DNA from: Nitratireductor sp. GISD-1A_MAKvit
GTDB taxonomy: Bacteria > Pseudomonadota > Alphaproteobacteria > Rhizobiales > Rhizobiaceae
NCBI RefSeq assembly: GCF_040819555.1
Contig: NZ_CP161919.1
Coordinates: 207,705 to 271,704 of the forward strand
Length of the DNA stretch: 64,000 bases
Direction of reading: 5' to 3'
Shown in pieces: positions 47,670 to 57,029 of the stretch. Position 1 is the stretch's first letter; each line of letters begins with the position of its first letter. The position numbers and the translations under genes are program-made. The notes under the pieces are model-generated. The model was not told the DNA's origin and ran no database searches. It was given only the letters and a program-made list of their open reading frames with translations.

Positions 47670-48829
47670 TGGGCTGCGGCCTCTTCGGTCTTGGCTTTAT
47701 CGTCGCCCTGATCGTTTTGGGAAGGCAGACCGGCAGCGCCGGGGTTGATCGTGTTGTCGACTGCGACCGGCGTCCCGTTGGAAAGGCGGTTCTGACCGGC
47801 AGTCACCACCACATCGCCGGGTTTGACGCCCGAGCGGATTTCGACCAGATGGCCCGAGCGACGCCCGACCTCGACAAACACCTGGCGCGCTTCCAGTTTT
47901 TCGTCGTCCTCCGCGTCGTCCGGTTTGCGGGCAACAAACACATAGTCACCATAAAGGCTGGTCACGACGGCGGTCTGCGGCAGGGCGATAACGCCATCTT
48001 CTTCCGGCAGGATCACCTGGACCTGCACGAACTGGCCAGGGGTCAGCCTTCCAGACGTGTTGTCGATGCGTGCACGCACTGAAACAAGTCGGCTTGAAGG
48101 ATCGACCTTGGGGTCGATGCCGGTGATTTCACCTTCGAATGTCTCGCTGTCATCGTTGAGCGAGAGCCGAACCGGCTGGCCGATGTTCAGATTGCCGAGC
48201 TGCTGTTCGGGAACGGTGAAATCGGCGCGCATCGTCTCCATGTCCTGCAACGTGGCGACAATGGTCCCGGGCGAGAGATACTGGCCCTTGTCGACGCGCG
48301 GAATGCCGATCGTTCCGGAAAAAGGCGCCCTCAGCTGGCGCTGCTGCAAAACGGCCTCCGCCTTCTCAACCTGCGCCGCGGATGCCTGGGCGGCTGCCTC
48401 GGCATTGTCGAGCGACACCCCTGAGCTGACGCCGCGGTTGCGCAGTTCGCGGGCGCGATCCAGTGCCTGCTGGTCAAGTGCTGCCTGGGTGCGGGACGCA
48501 CTCAGATCGGCCTGCTGGATGTTATCCTCCAGCTTGAGGAGCGTATCACCGGCGCTGACCTGCTGGTTCGCCTCGAAACGAATGTCCGTCACGATGCCGG
48601 TGGTCTCGACCGTCAGGTCAACACCCTGATTGGCGTTCACCGTTCCGATCGCCTCGATGGCCGGTGTCCATTTGCCTTCTTTCGCTTCAACGGTCGAAAC
48701 CGTGACGGTGGGAACCGGCATGTTGGCGAAGAACTGCTGGATCGCCTGATCCCGGAACATGTTGAAGCCGACTATGCCGCCCGCAAGAATTGCGAGCAGG
48801 ACAATGGCGATGAGAAGACGCTTGATCAT
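47666..48829 (-). CDS. RND efflux periplasmic adaptor (membrane fusion protein)
   Basis: A 387-residue adaptor with an N-terminal membrane anchor (LLIAIVLLAILAGGIVGFNMF). It has a lipoyl half-motif (GVDLTVETTGIVTDIRFEANQQV, quoted in part), a coiled-coil hairpin rich in Ala/Gln/Arg (residues about 105-165), a second lipoyl half (APFSGTIGI) and beta-barrel domains. The C-terminus is acidic and Gln-rich. It bridges the RND pump to an outer-membrane channel. First gene of the pair, divergent from a TetR regulator. Confidence 0.93.
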   Translation of the reverse strand: MIKRLLIAIVLLAILAGGIVGFNMFRDQAIQQFFANMPVPTVTVSTVEAKEGKWTPAIEAIGTVNANQGVDLTVETTGIVTDIRFEANQQVSAGDTLLKLEDNIQQADLSASRTQAALDQQALDRARELRNRGVSSGVSLDNAEAAAQASAAQVEKAEAVLQQRQLRAPFSGTIGIPRVDKGQYLSPGTIVATLQDMETMRADFTVPEQQLGNLNIGQPVRLSLNDDSETFEGEITGIDPKVDPSSRLVSVRARIDNTSGRLTPGQFVQVQVILPEEDGVIALPQTAVVTSLYGDYVFVARKPDDAEDDEKLEARQVFVEVGRRSGHLVEIRSGVKPGDVVVTAGQNRLSNGTPVAVDNTINPGAAGLPSQNDQGDDKAKTEEAAAQ

Positions 48830-48959
48830 GTCGTCGGACCCCGGAGGCGTGCTGAAAGGATATCGTTTAGTTTACATAAGTGTGGCGCAGATAGCGATGC
48901 GACGCGTTCTGAACAAGAGAGCGGGAAAACCCATCTTGCCAAAAGCCGGCGCTTTACTG

Positions 48960-48975
48960 TACCGTCTGGACGGTA
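48960..48975. promoter_or_regulatory. TetR-type operator before the efflux regulator
   Basis: TACCGTCTGGACGGTA has perfect 7-bp arms around a 2-bp centre. It lies 25 bp before the TetR start, in the divergent region with the efflux operon, so it probably binds that regulator. Confidence 0.65.
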
Positions 48976-48999
48976 TTGTCAAGCTTCAGGATGTCAGGA

Positions 49000-49566
49000 A
49001 TGGTGAAACCGGGATCCGGTGCGCGGGAAAAAATTCTCGACGCAGCGGCTGAAATCGTTCGCGAGGCGGGCGCTGCCAGCATGTCGCTCGATGCGGTCGC
49101 GGCTCGTGCGGGCGTCTCCAAGGGCGGGCTGCTCTATCACTTTTCCAGCAAGTCGAAACTGTTCGAAGCCCTTGTCGAGTCTTTTGTCAGCGAAGACTAC
49201 GCGAAGTTTCAGATGCGCAAACAGATGCATGGCGTGAACGCCAATGGCGTCGTGCGGGCCTATATCGACCTGTTCGTCGAGGAGCGCAAAGAGAGCCGCC
49301 CGCCGCCGTCCGGCCTCCTGGCGGCCCTTGCCGAGAATCCCGATTTTCTGAAGCCCGTGCAAAAATATCAGCGCGAGGTTCTGGATGAGATGAAGGCCGG
49401 CGCAAGCGACCCTTCGCTGGCCGTCATCGCCCTGCTAGTGGTACACGGTGTTCGGGCAATGGAACTCCTGTCCATCGATGTTGTCGATGAAAAGGAAGAG
49501 GCAGATATGCTCAAAAGGCTCCAGGAGCTTCTCGCCGCCCAGGCCGGCGCAGGCTACCGGGCATGA
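49000..49566 (+). CDS. TetR-family regulator of the efflux operon
   Basis: A 188-residue protein with a TetR helix-turn-helix at residues 10-55 (ILDAAAEIVREAGAASMSLD, then GVSKGGLLYHFSSKSKLFEA, given in parts) and an all-helical ligand domain. Two earlier starts (TTG 48976, ATG 48991) are possible; ATG 49000 is preferred, as MVKPGSGAREKILDAA is a typical beginning. It is divergent from the RND adaptor gene with a strong operator between, so repression of the pump is the likely role. Confidence 0.82.
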   Translation: MVKPGSGAREKILDAAAEIVREAGAASMSLDAVAARAGVSKGGLLYHFSSKSKLFEALVESFVSEDYAKFQMRKQMHGVNANGVVRAYIDLFVEERKESRPPPSGLLAALAENPDFLKPVQKYQREVLDEMKAGASDPSLAVIALLVVHGVRAMELLSIDVVDEKEEADMLKRLQELLAAQAGAGYRA

Positions 49567-49584
49567 CGTGCCTGATGTTTGCCC

Positions 49585-50637
49585 TTACGCACTCTGCTTC
49601 GCCGCAAGCCCGGCGTGGTCTGCCGTGTCGCAGCCGGTAAATCGCGGAACCGGCTCCTGCAAAACGTTCAGCGCTCCGGCCGCTTCCCCGGCAATGCGCC
49701 GCAGAAGAAGTTTTCCGAGCATTTCACCCGTTTCCGCAATGTCTTCATAGACCGTGTCGATCCGGGGCCGAACTTCGTCAAAAAGCAGGGAAGTCTGCTT
49801 TGCCACGATGTCGAATTCCCGGCCGACCATCAGGCCGTGATCATTCAGCGCGGCCATGACGGACAGCGCCGAAACCTCGCCGGGACACACGATCCCGTCG
49901 GGCGGCGAAGGCTGCTTCAATCGCCAGCGCAGCCACGCATAGACATCAGCGGACACGCTGTCGAGCGTCACTTCATTCGGCAGTTCCCACTCCACTCCCA
50001 GTCGGGCTGCCGCCTCCTGAAAACCGCGCTTCAGATGGCCGTGAAAGGTGAAGCGATCGGGGGGCAGGATAAGCGCCAGCCGTCGACGTCCCTTTGCCAC
50101 CAGTCGCTCAGCGGCGATGCGGGCAAACGCCATGTTGTCGTAGTCGACAAAGGGATGGTCGAAGCCCATCTCGGTGCGCCCGTGCGAAACGAATGGAAAA
50201 TCGTTCTCCATCAGAAGCCTGACCCGGGGGTCGTCCGGCTCGGTGCGTGAAATGACAACCCCGTCGGCCATTCGGTTGCGCAGAATGTAGTCGATCGGAT
50301 CGGTCGAGTCCGTCTCCGCGAAATGCGGCGTGATGACAAGATGATACTGAGTGCCGCGCAGTGCCCGGGTCAAACCGCTTATCATGGAGGTTGAAAAGCC
50401 CAGCAGTTCATCATGCGGATCCAGAACGAAGCTGATGACATTGGTTCGTCCGGTGCGCAGATGTCTTGCCGCGCGGTCAGGCTGGTAGCCGATCTCACGC
50501 GCCACGCGCTGCACCCGCTGACGGGTGGCCAGTGCGATCTGCGGCGCATCGAGAAGAGCCCGGGATACGGTGGTGACGGCAAGGCCGGTCATCTCCGCAA
50601 TGGTTCGCAGCGTCGGGCGGTCGGATCGGTGCACCAT
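49585..50637 (-). CDS. LacI-family transcriptional regulator
   Basis: A 350-residue repressor. The LacI helix-turn-helix and hinge helix are clear (PTLRTIAEMTGLAVTTVSRAL and RVAREIGYQPDRAARHLRTG, the latter quoted in part). The rest is a periplasmic-binding-protein-like sugar domain (VISFVLDPHDE, DGVVISRTEPDDP, FVDYDNMAFARIAAERL). ATG 50637 has GGAGG just upstream. It is divergent from a sugar ABC transporter, with two palindromes in the gap, and so probably regulates that system and itself. Confidence 0.9.
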   Translation of the reverse strand: MVHRSDRPTLRTIAEMTGLAVTTVSRALLDAPQIALATRQRVQRVAREIGYQPDRAARHLRTGRTNVISFVLDPHDELLGFSTSMISGLTRALRGTQYHLVITPHFAETDSTDPIDYILRNRMADGVVISRTEPDDPRVRLLMENDFPFVSHGRTEMGFDHPFVDYDNMAFARIAAERLVAKGRRRLALILPPDRFTFHGHLKRGFQEAAARLGVEWELPNEVTLDSVSADVYAWLRWRLKQPSPPDGIVCPGEVSALSVMAALNDHGLMVGREFDIVAKQTSLLFDEVRPRIDTVYEDIAETGEMLGKLLLRRIAGEAAGALNVLQEPVPRFTGCDTADHAGLAAKQSA

Positions 50638-50700
50638 GTCATCTCCTCCCGGTGGCCAGTGGATGGGCGTCCAGGGCTCCGAAATTGGCAAAAAGTATAA

Positions 50701-50716
50701 TTTCAATCGATATAAA
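50701..50716. promoter_or_regulatory. Second, imperfect LacI-type operator
   Basis: TTTCAATCGATATAAA shares the TTT...CG...ATAAA layout of the perfect palindrome at 50826-50841, with a central CG and 16-bp length. Two operators about 125 bp apart would allow looping. Confidence 0.35.
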
Positions 50717-50825
50717 TTTATGTTTCCACACGTTGGAGGCGAATAATTTGAAAAAATACCCGTTGATTTTCAATGTTTTGCCTCCTCCCTGCGGTCAGAC
50801 AAGAATCTGATTGACCTTCGAGGGA

Positions 50826-50841
50826 TTTATAACGTTATAAA
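50826..50841. promoter_or_regulatory. LacI-type operator upstream of the sugar transporter
   Basis: TTTATAACGTTATAAA is a perfect 16-bp palindrome with central CG, the hallmark of LacI-family operators. It lies 45 bp before the binding-protein start and opposite the divergent LacI gene. Confidence 0.72.
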
Positions 50842-50886
50842 TAGATAGATCGCAGAGGAGCAAGCGATCCCATTGGGAGGATTATC

Positions 50887-52143
50887 ATGACCATTCGCAA
50901 ATTCGCCGCGCTGGCGGCGGGAACAGCCCTTCTCACCCTGGCCGCCGGCAGCAATGCCATGGCAGAAGACAGTGTGGAAGTGCTTCACTGGTGGACGTCT
51001 GGCGGTGAAGCCGCAGCGCTGAACGTTCTCAAGGAAGATCTGGAATCCAAGGGTGTCACCTGGCAGGACATGCCGGTCGCCGGTGGTGGCGGTGAGGCTG
51101 CCATGACCGCGCTGCGCGCCCGCGTCACCGCAGGCAATGCGCCGACTGCTGTTCAGATGCTCGGCTTCGACATCATCGACTGGGCCGAACAGGGCGTTGT
51201 CGCCAATCTCAACGATGTCGCCGAGGAAGAAGGCTGGGCCGACGTTGTCCCGGCCGCCCTCCAGAACTTCTCCAAATATGACGGCAACTGGATTGCCTCG
51301 CCGGTCAACGTTCACTCGACAAACTGGGTATGGATCAACAAGGCCGCACTCGATGCCGCCGGCGGCAAGGCACCGGAAACCTGGGAAGAGCTTGTCGCCG
51401 TTCTCGACAAGATGAAGGAAAACGGCATCACCCCGCTCGCCCATGGCGGTCAGCCCTGGCAGGATGCCACGGTGTTCGAGGCAGTCGTTCTCTCGCTCGG
51501 CAATGATTTCTACAAGGCCGCGCTCAACGAGCTCGATCCCGAGGCGCTCGGCTCCGACAAGATGAAGGAAGCCTTCGACCGCATGGCGAAGCTGCGCAGC
51601 TATGTGGATGACAATTTCTCCGGCCGTGAGTGGAACCTGGCCTCGGCCATGGTCATCGAGGGCACGGGCGGCATGCAGATGATGGGCGACTGGGCCAAGG
51701 GCGAGTTCCTCAAGGCCGGCAAGAAGCCGGGCGAGGATTTCGTCTGCATCCGCTTCCCCGGAACGCAGGGCTCGGTCACCTTCAACTCCGACCAGTTCGT
51801 CATGTTCCAGGTCGGCGAGGACAAGCAGAAGGCCCAGAAGCTGATGGCTTCCGCCGTCATGAACCCCGAGTTCCAGTCCGCCTTCAATGTGGTCAAGGGC
51901 TCGGTGCCGGCCCGCACCGACGTGCCGAACGACGCATTCGATGATTGTGGCAAGAAGGGCATGGCCGATCTTGCCGAAGCCAATGCGGGCGGTGGCCTGT
52001 TCGGCTCCATGGCCCATGGCCACGGCGCACCGGCTGCCGTGAAAAATGCGGTGAACGACGTTGTCACCCAGCATTTCAACGGCGAGCTGACGTCTGAAGA
52101 GGCCGTCGAAGAGCTTCAGAACGCCGTCGCTGCCGCTCAGTAA
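50887..52143 (+). CDS. Sugar ABC transporter solute-binding protein, GtsA-like
   Basis: A 418-residue periplasmic protein with signal peptide [21 protein letters not shown] to AMA (about residue 26). The mature start [20 protein letters not shown] and the following [17 protein letters not shown] match the glucose/mannose-binding proteins of GtsABCD systems. TLQ...-type later segments such as [35 protein letters not shown] (quoted in part) and [18 protein letters not shown] fit the same group. The exact sugar is inferred. First gene of the operon, after a strong GGGAGG ribosome binding site. Confidence 0.87.
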   Translation: MTIRKFAALAAGTALLTLAAGSNAMAEDSVEVLHWWTSGGEAAALNVLKEDLESKGVTWQDMPVAGGGGEAAMTALRARVTAGNAPTAVQMLGFDIIDWAEQGVVANLNDVAEEEGWADVVPAALQNFSKYDGNWIASPVNVHSTNWVWINKAALDAAGGKAPETWEELVAVLDKMKENGITPLAHGGQPWQDATVFEAVVLSLGNDFYKAALNELDPEALGSDKMKEAFDRMAKLRSYVDDNFSGREWNLASAMVIEGTGGMQMMGDWAKGEFLKAGKKPGEDFVCIRFPGTQGSVTFNSDQFVMFQVGEDKQKAQKLMASAVMNPEFQSAFNVVKGSVPARTDVPNDAFDDCGKKGMADLAEANAGGGLFGSMAHGHGAPAAVKNAVNDVVTQHFNGELTSEEAVEELQNAVAAAQ

Positions 52144-52208
52144 CAGCGCAGCAGGTGCCCGGTTCGGACATTCCCGGGCCGGGCTGATCGCTCTGGCGCA
52201 TTGTCATG

Positions 52209-52236
52209 TTCCCCTCTGCCTGCATGCAGAGGGGAA
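52209..52236 (+). terminator. Hairpin between the binding-protein and permease genes
   Basis: Perfect 11-bp stem TTCCCCTCTGC/GCAGAGGGGAA with a 6-nt loop in the 128-bp gap after the binding-protein stop. No T-run follows, so partial termination or mRNA protection is more likely than full termination. Confidence 0.6.
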
Positions 52237-52271
52237 GCGATGGGCCACACCGTTGAACACGGATAACCAGC

Positions 52272-53150
52272 ATGAACCGAAACCGCCTGCAGGAGATCAT
52301 CCCGCGCCTGGTGCTCAGCCCGAGCATGGCGCTGATCCTGATCTTCGTCTACGCCTTCATCCTCTACACGCTCTACCTGTCGATGACGGATTCGCGCATG
52401 CTGCCGTCCTATGGCTTCGTCGGGTTCGAGAATTACGCAAAACTGTGGGATCTGCGTCACTGGTGGCGGGCGCTGACCAATCTGGCGATCTTCGGTTCGC
52501 TCTACATCATCATCTGCTCCGTACTGGGTCTCTTTCTGGCGATCCTGCTCGACCAGAAAATCCGTGGCGAAGGCTTCCTGCGGCCGATCTATCTCTATCC
52601 GATGGCGCTCTCCTTCATCGTCACCGGCACGGCATGGAAATGGTTTCTCGATCCCGGCATCGGGCTTGAAAACACCATGCATGACTGGGGCTGGACGAGT
52701 TTCGAATTCGCCTGGATCAAGGATCGCACGCTGGCGATCTACACGGTGGTGATCGCCGCCGTCTGGCAGTCTTCGGGTTTTGTCATGGCCATGTTCCTCG
52801 CGGGCCTTCGCGGCGTCGACAGCGAGATCATCAAGGCCGCGCAGATGGATGGCGCGTCCAATGTCACCATCTATCGCCGCATCATCATTCCCATGATGCG
52901 CCCCGTCTTCCTGTCCGCCTTCGTCGTGCTCGCGCATCTGGCGATCAAGTCCTACGATCTGGTCGTGGCGCTCACGGGAGGCGGCCCCGGTCAGGCCACC
53001 GAACTGCCGGCCACCTTCATGTATTCCTACACCTTCACCCGCAACCAGATGGGCATTGGCGCATCGTCCGCCATCATCATGCTGGTGATGATCTTCTCGA
53101 TCATCATTCCCTATCTCTATTCCGAACTGAAGCCGGGGAGGCAGAGATGA
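52272..53150 (+). CDS. Sugar ABC transporter permease, GtsB-like
   Basis: A 292-residue MalF-type permease with six helices. YAFILYTLYLSMTDSRMLP near the first helix, RPIYLYPMALSFIVTGTAWKW and the EAA loop DSEIIKAAQMDGASNVTIYRR (quoted in part as IIKAAQMDGASNVTIYR) fit the glucose-type CUT1 permeases. It is coupled by a 4-bp overlap to the next permease. Confidence 0.9.
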   Translation: MNRNRLQEIIPRLVLSPSMALILIFVYAFILYTLYLSMTDSRMLPSYGFVGFENYAKLWDLRHWWRALTNLAIFGSLYIIICSVLGLFLAILLDQKIRGEGFLRPIYLYPMALSFIVTGTAWKWFLDPGIGLENTMHDWGWTSFEFAWIKDRTLAIYTVVIAAVWQSSGFVMAMFLAGLRGVDSEIIKAAQMDGASNVTIYRRIIIPMMRPVFLSAFVVLAHLAIKSYDLVVALTGGGPGQATELPATFMYSYTFTRNQMGIGASSAIIMLVMIFSIIIPYLYSELKPGRQR

Positions 53151-54025
53151 GTGCCGTCAAAACCGCAGGCGCCAGCGGCAACAGGCTTGCCCGCGCCCTT
53201 CTCTATTCCGTCCTCATCGTCTTTGCGGTCTACTACCTTCTGCCGCTCTATGTGATGCTGGTCAATTCGGTGAAGCCGCTCGATGAAATCCGCCAGGGCA
53301 ACATGCTCGCCCTGCCCGATGTCTTCACCTTCGAGCCATGGGCCAAGGCGTGGTCGAGCGCGCAGGTGGGCGTGCAGCCGACGGGCCTGAAACCCTATTT
53401 CTTCAATTCCATCCTGATGGTGGTGCCGGCAGTGGCCATCTCCACCATACTGGGCGCGCTCAATGGCTATGTGCTCACCAAATGGCGCTTCCGGGGCGAT
53501 GACATCGTCTTCGGGCTCATTCTTCTGTCCTGCTTCATCCCGTTCCAGATCGCGCTCATTCCCGCCGCGCGTATTCTGGGCATGCTGGGCATTGCCGGCA
53601 CGACACAGGGGCTGGTGCTCATCCACGTGGTTTATGGCCTCGGTTTCACCACGCTTTTCTTCCGCAATTATTACGCCGCCTTCCCCACGGAGCTGATCCG
53701 CGCGGCGCAGATCGATGGCGCAGGCTTCTTCCAGATCTTCCGGCGCATTCTCCTGCCCTCTTCCGCGCCCATCATCGTGGTCACGGTCATCTGGCAGTTC
53801 ACCAATATCTGGAACGACTTCCTGTTCGGCGTCTCCTTCGGCGATTTCGATTCCCAACCGATGACGGTGGCGCTCAACAATCTCGTGTCCTCGTCGGGCG
53901 GCGTGAAGGAATACAATGTCCATTTCGCCGGCGCGATCCTTGCCGCCCTGCCCACCCTGATCGTCTACATCGTCTCCGGACGCTATTTCGTGCGCGGCCT
54001 CATGGCCGGCGCCGTCAAAGGATAA
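53147..54025 (+). CDS. Sugar ABC transporter permease, GtsC-like
   Basis: A 292-residue MalG-type permease. VYYLLPLYVMLVNSVKPLDEI starts the first helix and loop, the EAA loop reads PTELIRAAQIDGAGFFQIFRR (quoted in part as LIRAAQIDGAGFFQIF), and the C-terminus RYFVRGLMAGAVKG is standard. It ends 4 bp before the ATPase start. Confidence 0.9.
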   Translation: MSAVKTAGASGNRLARALLYSVLIVFAVYYLLPLYVMLVNSVKPLDEIRQGNMLALPDVFTFEPWAKAWSSAQVGVQPTGLKPYFFNSILMVVPAVAISTILGALNGYVLTKWRFRGDDIVFGLILLSCFIPFQIALIPAARILGMLGIAGTTQGLVLIHVVYGLGFTTLFFRNYYAAFPTELIRAAQIDGAGFFQIFRRILLPSSAPIIVVTVIWQFTNIWNDFLFGVSFGDFDSQPMTVALNNLVSSSGGVKEYNVHFAGAILAALPTLIVYIVSGRYFVRGLMAGAVKG

Positions 54026-54029
54026 GCCC

Positions 54030-55145
54030 ATGGCCTTTCTCAAGATCGACAACCTCAGAAAATCCTTCGGCAAGGTGGATGTGCTGAAGGGCATCGACCT
54101 CGAAATCGAAGAGGGCGGCTTCCTGGTGCTCGTCGGCCCATCCGGCTGCGGCAAGTCCACCCTGCTCAACACGATTGCAGGGCTTGAGCCCATCACCAGC
54201 GGCTCGATCAGCATCAATGGCAAGGTGGTGAATGACCTTCACCCCTCGCAGCGCGACATCGCCATGGTGTTCCAGTCCTATGCACTCTACCCCAACATGA
54301 CGGTGGCCGAGAACATCGGCTTCGGCATGGAAATCCGCGGCACGCCGAAAGCCGAGCGCGATGCGGCCATCGCCAAAGTGGCGGAAACCCTTCAGATCGG
54401 CGTGCTACTCGACCGCAAGCCGAGCCAGCTTTCCGGCGGCCAGCGACAGCGTGTCGCCATGGGCCGGGCGCTCGTGCGCGATCCGCTGGTGTTCCTGTTC
54501 GACGAGCCGCTCTCCAATCTCGATGCCAAGCTGCGTGTCGACATGCGCACCGAGATCAAGCGCCTGCACCAGCGCATGGGCACCACCATCGTCTATGTCA
54601 CGCACGACCAGATCGAGGCGATGACGCTGGCCACCAAGATCGCAGTCCTGAAGGATGGCGTTCTCCAGCAATTCGGCACGCCCGCCGAGATCTACAACCG
54701 GCCCAACAATCTCTTCGTCGCCGATTTCATGGGTTCGCCTTCCATGAACCTCATCCCGGCGAAGGTGAAAGCCGATGGCAGCGATGTCGCCATCGTCATG
54801 GAGCGCGAGGATGGCGCGCCCCTGACCTTGCCGATGGCTGGAACGAATGGCGCGCTTGCAGGCCGCGATGGCAAGGAGGTGGTGTTCGGCATCCGGCCCG
54901 AAGCGCTGACGGATCCCGACAGCGCCGACCGCAATGCCCGGCAGGTCAGCGAGCTTGATTGCGAAATCGAGGTGATCGAGCCGGCCGGCTCCGACACCTT
55001 CGCGGTGACCCGGCTCGGCGGGCGCGAGATCGTCGCCCGCCTGCGCGCCGATGCGCCCATCTCCGCCGGCCAGACCGCCCGCCTCGCCTTCAATCTCGAC
55101 AAGGCGGTGCTGTTCGACCCGCAGACGCAAGAGCGGATCGGGTGA
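54030..55145 (+). CDS. Sugar ABC transporter ATP-binding protein, GtsD/UgpC-like
   Basis: A 371-residue CUT1 ATPase with Walker [10 protein letters not shown], signature [14 protein letters not shown], Walker [16 protein letters not shown] and switch YVTHDQIEAMTLATK, then TOBE domains. It powers the GtsB/C-like permeases. The amino-sugar transporter encoded convergently 24 bp downstream has two permeases and a binding protein but no ATPase, so this subunit might serve both systems, as some MalK/MsmX-type ATPases do. Confidence 0.92.
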   Translation: MAFLKIDNLRKSFGKVDVLKGIDLEIEEGGFLVLVGPSGCGKSTLLNTIAGLEPITSGSISINGKVVNDLHPSQRDIAMVFQSYALYPNMTVAENIGFGMEIRGTPKAERDAAIAKVAETLQIGVLLDRKPSQLSGGQRQRVAMGRALVRDPLVFLFDEPLSNLDAKLRVDMRTEIKRLHQRMGTTIVYVTHDQIEAMTLATKIAVLKDGVLQQFGTPAEIYNRPNNLFVADFMGSPSMNLIPAKVKADGSDVAIVMEREDGAPLTLPMAGTNGALAGRDGKEVVFGIRPEALTDPDSADRNARQVSELDCEIEVIEPAGSDTFAVTRLGGREIVARLRADAPISAGQTARLAFNLDKAVLFDPQTQERIG

Positions 55146-55169
55146 ACCGGGCCCCTTCGATAGGCCGCG

Positions 55170-55994
55170 CTACCCCTTCACCGCTCCTGCCATCATCGTG
55201 CCGCTGATCTTGCGATACATCACGAGCCCAAGCAGCATGGGCGGCAGCGCACCGACCATCATCACCGCCGCCGCCACACCCCATTGAACGCCGCCGCCTG
55301 AAGCGGCAAAGAAGAAGGATGCACCGACCGTTACCGGAACCGCCTTCGAGGTGGTCAGCATCAGGCCGAACAGGAACTCGTTCCACGCGGTGATGAAGCC
55401 GAAGATCATGCTCGTCACAAGTGCCGGCCGGCACACGGGGCCGACGATCTTGAAAAGAATGCCCGTGCGGCTCACCCCGTCGATCATCGCCGCTTCATCC
55501 AGTTCAAACGGCACATCCGAAATGGCGTTGACGAGAATGATCAGCACCAGCGGAATGTTGACGATGGTCATCACCAGCCCGAGGCCAAACCGTGTGTCGA
55601 GCAGCCCCATGAACTGGAACATCATGTAGATGGGGATAGCGAAGATGACGAGCGGCACCGCCCGCAGATTCACGATCAACGGCAGAAGCGTGTTTTCCCC
55701 AAACCGCCCGCGCACGATCGCATAGGCCGCCGGCAGCGCCAGCGCCACGGCCAAAAGCGTGCCCATCGCCGCAACGGCAAAGCTGTTGGCGAGATAGAGA
55801 AAAATGTTCAGCCGGTCCGAGACCGTAAGCACCGTCACATAATTTTCCAGCGTCGGCGCATTGATCCACAGACCCGGATTGGTGGTGATTTCGCGCGCGC
55901 TCTTAAAGGAGGTTACGAGCGTGACAATGAGCGGAAAGTTCATTGCAAAGGCGGCGAGGGCAAACACGGCCCAGCGGATCGCATTGAGCATCAA
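55170..55994 (-). CDS. Carbohydrate-type ABC transporter permease (amino-sugar operon), MalG-like
   Basis: A 274-residue permease with six helices. The EAA loop is FELDEAAMIDGVSRTGILFK at about residue 180, and the C-terminus YRKISGTMMAGAVKG is typical. It overlaps the partner permease by 4 bp and is the last gene of the nanE-nanK-transporter operon. The inferred cargo is N-acetylmannosamine or a sialic-acid-related sugar. Confidence 0.88.
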   Translation of the reverse strand: MMLNAIRWAVFALAAFAMNFPLIVTLVTSFKSAREITTNPGLWINAPTLENYVTVLTVSDRLNIFLYLANSFAVAAMGTLLAVALALPAAYAIVRGRFGENTLLPLIVNLRAVPLVIFAIPIYMMFQFMGLLDTRFGLGLVMTIVNIPLVLIILVNAISDVPFELDEAAMIDGVSRTGILFKIVGPVCRPALVTSMIFGFITAWNEFLFGLMLTTSKAVPVTVGASFFFAASGGGVQWGVAAAVMMVGALPPMLLGLVMYRKISGTMMAGAVKG

Positions 55995-56857
55995 CGTCTC
56001 CTGCGCCTTGCGAGGCGGTTCAGGGCGTAAAGCACGGCAAAGGACGCGGCGAACAGGATCACCGATGCCGCCACCGCCTTGCCAATGGCCGCCTGCTTGA
56101 AGAAGGCTTCATAGATGTAGATCGAGAGCGACGTGGTGGAGCCCCCTGCCCCGCTTCCGGTCAGCACATAGACATTGTCGAACACGCGGAACCCGTCGAT
56201 GAAGCGGATTAGGAGCGCGGCTGCTAGCGTCGGCAGCATCAGGGGCAGTTCGATGCGCCAGAAGCGGGCAAGGCCCATCACCCCGTCGATGGATGCCGCC
56301 TCCTGCAGCTCTTTCGGGATCGCCTGATAGGCCATGTGAAAAAGCAGAAAGGCAAATGGCGTCCATTGCAGCGTCTCGACCACAATCAGCGTCCAGAACG
56401 CCGAGTTCGGTCCGAGAAACGCAGGGCTGTTGCCGAACCATGCCCACAGATAATGCGGCACCGGCCCGGCGAATTCATGCAGCACGAGCCGATACATCAG
56501 TCCCATCAGCGCGGGCGCCACCATCAGCGGCAGCATCAAAATGGCAATCGGCCAGCTACGGTCCCTGAAAAGCGGCGCAAGGAAGACGGCAAGCCCCAGC
56601 CCGATCAGGCATTCGAGCATGGCGGTCAGAAGACCAAAGCGCAGCGAAAACCAGTTGGCTTGCCAGAAGCCGCTGTCCGTCAAAACGGCAGCGAAATTGC
56701 CAAAGCCGGAAATCTCGGGGCTCCGCAGCGTCTCGAAACTGATCTCCGACACGGAATAGATCAGGTTCACGATGGCCGGGAAGCCGAGACACACCAGCAG
56801 AAACGCCATCAGCGGCGTCGCAAGCAGCGTCCATTCAAGGCGATGGGTCGTTTCCAT
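55991..56857 (-). CDS. Carbohydrate-type ABC transporter permease (amino-sugar operon), MalF-like
   Basis: A 288-residue permease. ATPLMAFLLVCLGFPAIVNLIY starts the first helix, the EAA loop KELQEAASIDGVMGLARFWR is at about residue 190, and a proline-poor periplasmic loop follows helix 1. It comes 172 bp after the binding-protein gene; that gap holds two strong hairpins. Confidence 0.88.
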   Translation of the reverse strand: METTHRLEWTLLATPLMAFLLVCLGFPAIVNLIYSVSEISFETLRSPEISGFGNFAAVLTDSGFWQANWFSLRFGLLTAMLECLIGLGLAVFLAPLFRDRSWPIAILMLPLMVAPALMGLMYRLVLHEFAGPVPHYLWAWFGNSPAFLGPNSAFWTLIVVETLQWTPFAFLLFHMAYQAIPKELQEAASIDGVMGLARFWRIELPLMLPTLAAALLIRFIDGFRVFDNVYVLTGSGAGGSTTSLSIYIYEAFFKQAAIGKAVAASVILFAASFAVLYALNRLARRRRR

Positions 56858-56917
56858 TGGGTTTCTTGGTCTGGTTTCCAGATCGGTTTAGCGGTTGGCG
56901 CCGCCCCTCACCCTCAC

Positions 56918-56992
56918 CCTCTCCCCGCAGGCGGGGAGAGGGGCACCTCGACGGTGCGGCCATCCTCCTTCTCCCCGCAAGCGGGGAGAAGG
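56918..56992. repeat. Two Rhizobiales-type intergenic palindromes (REP-like)
   Basis: CCCTCTCCCCGC(A)GGCGGGGAGAGGG at 56918-56943 and CTTCTCCCCGC(AA)GCGGGGAGAAG at 56968-56991 are near-perfect hairpins, followed by GTGCCGGCAGGCGGATGAGG. Such units are scattered between genes in many Rhizobiales. Here they separate the binding-protein gene from its permeases and could stabilise the upstream mRNA. Confidence 0.75.
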
Positions 56993-57029
56993 TGCCGGCA
57001 GGCGGATGAGGGGCGAGCGCCAGCCAGTG

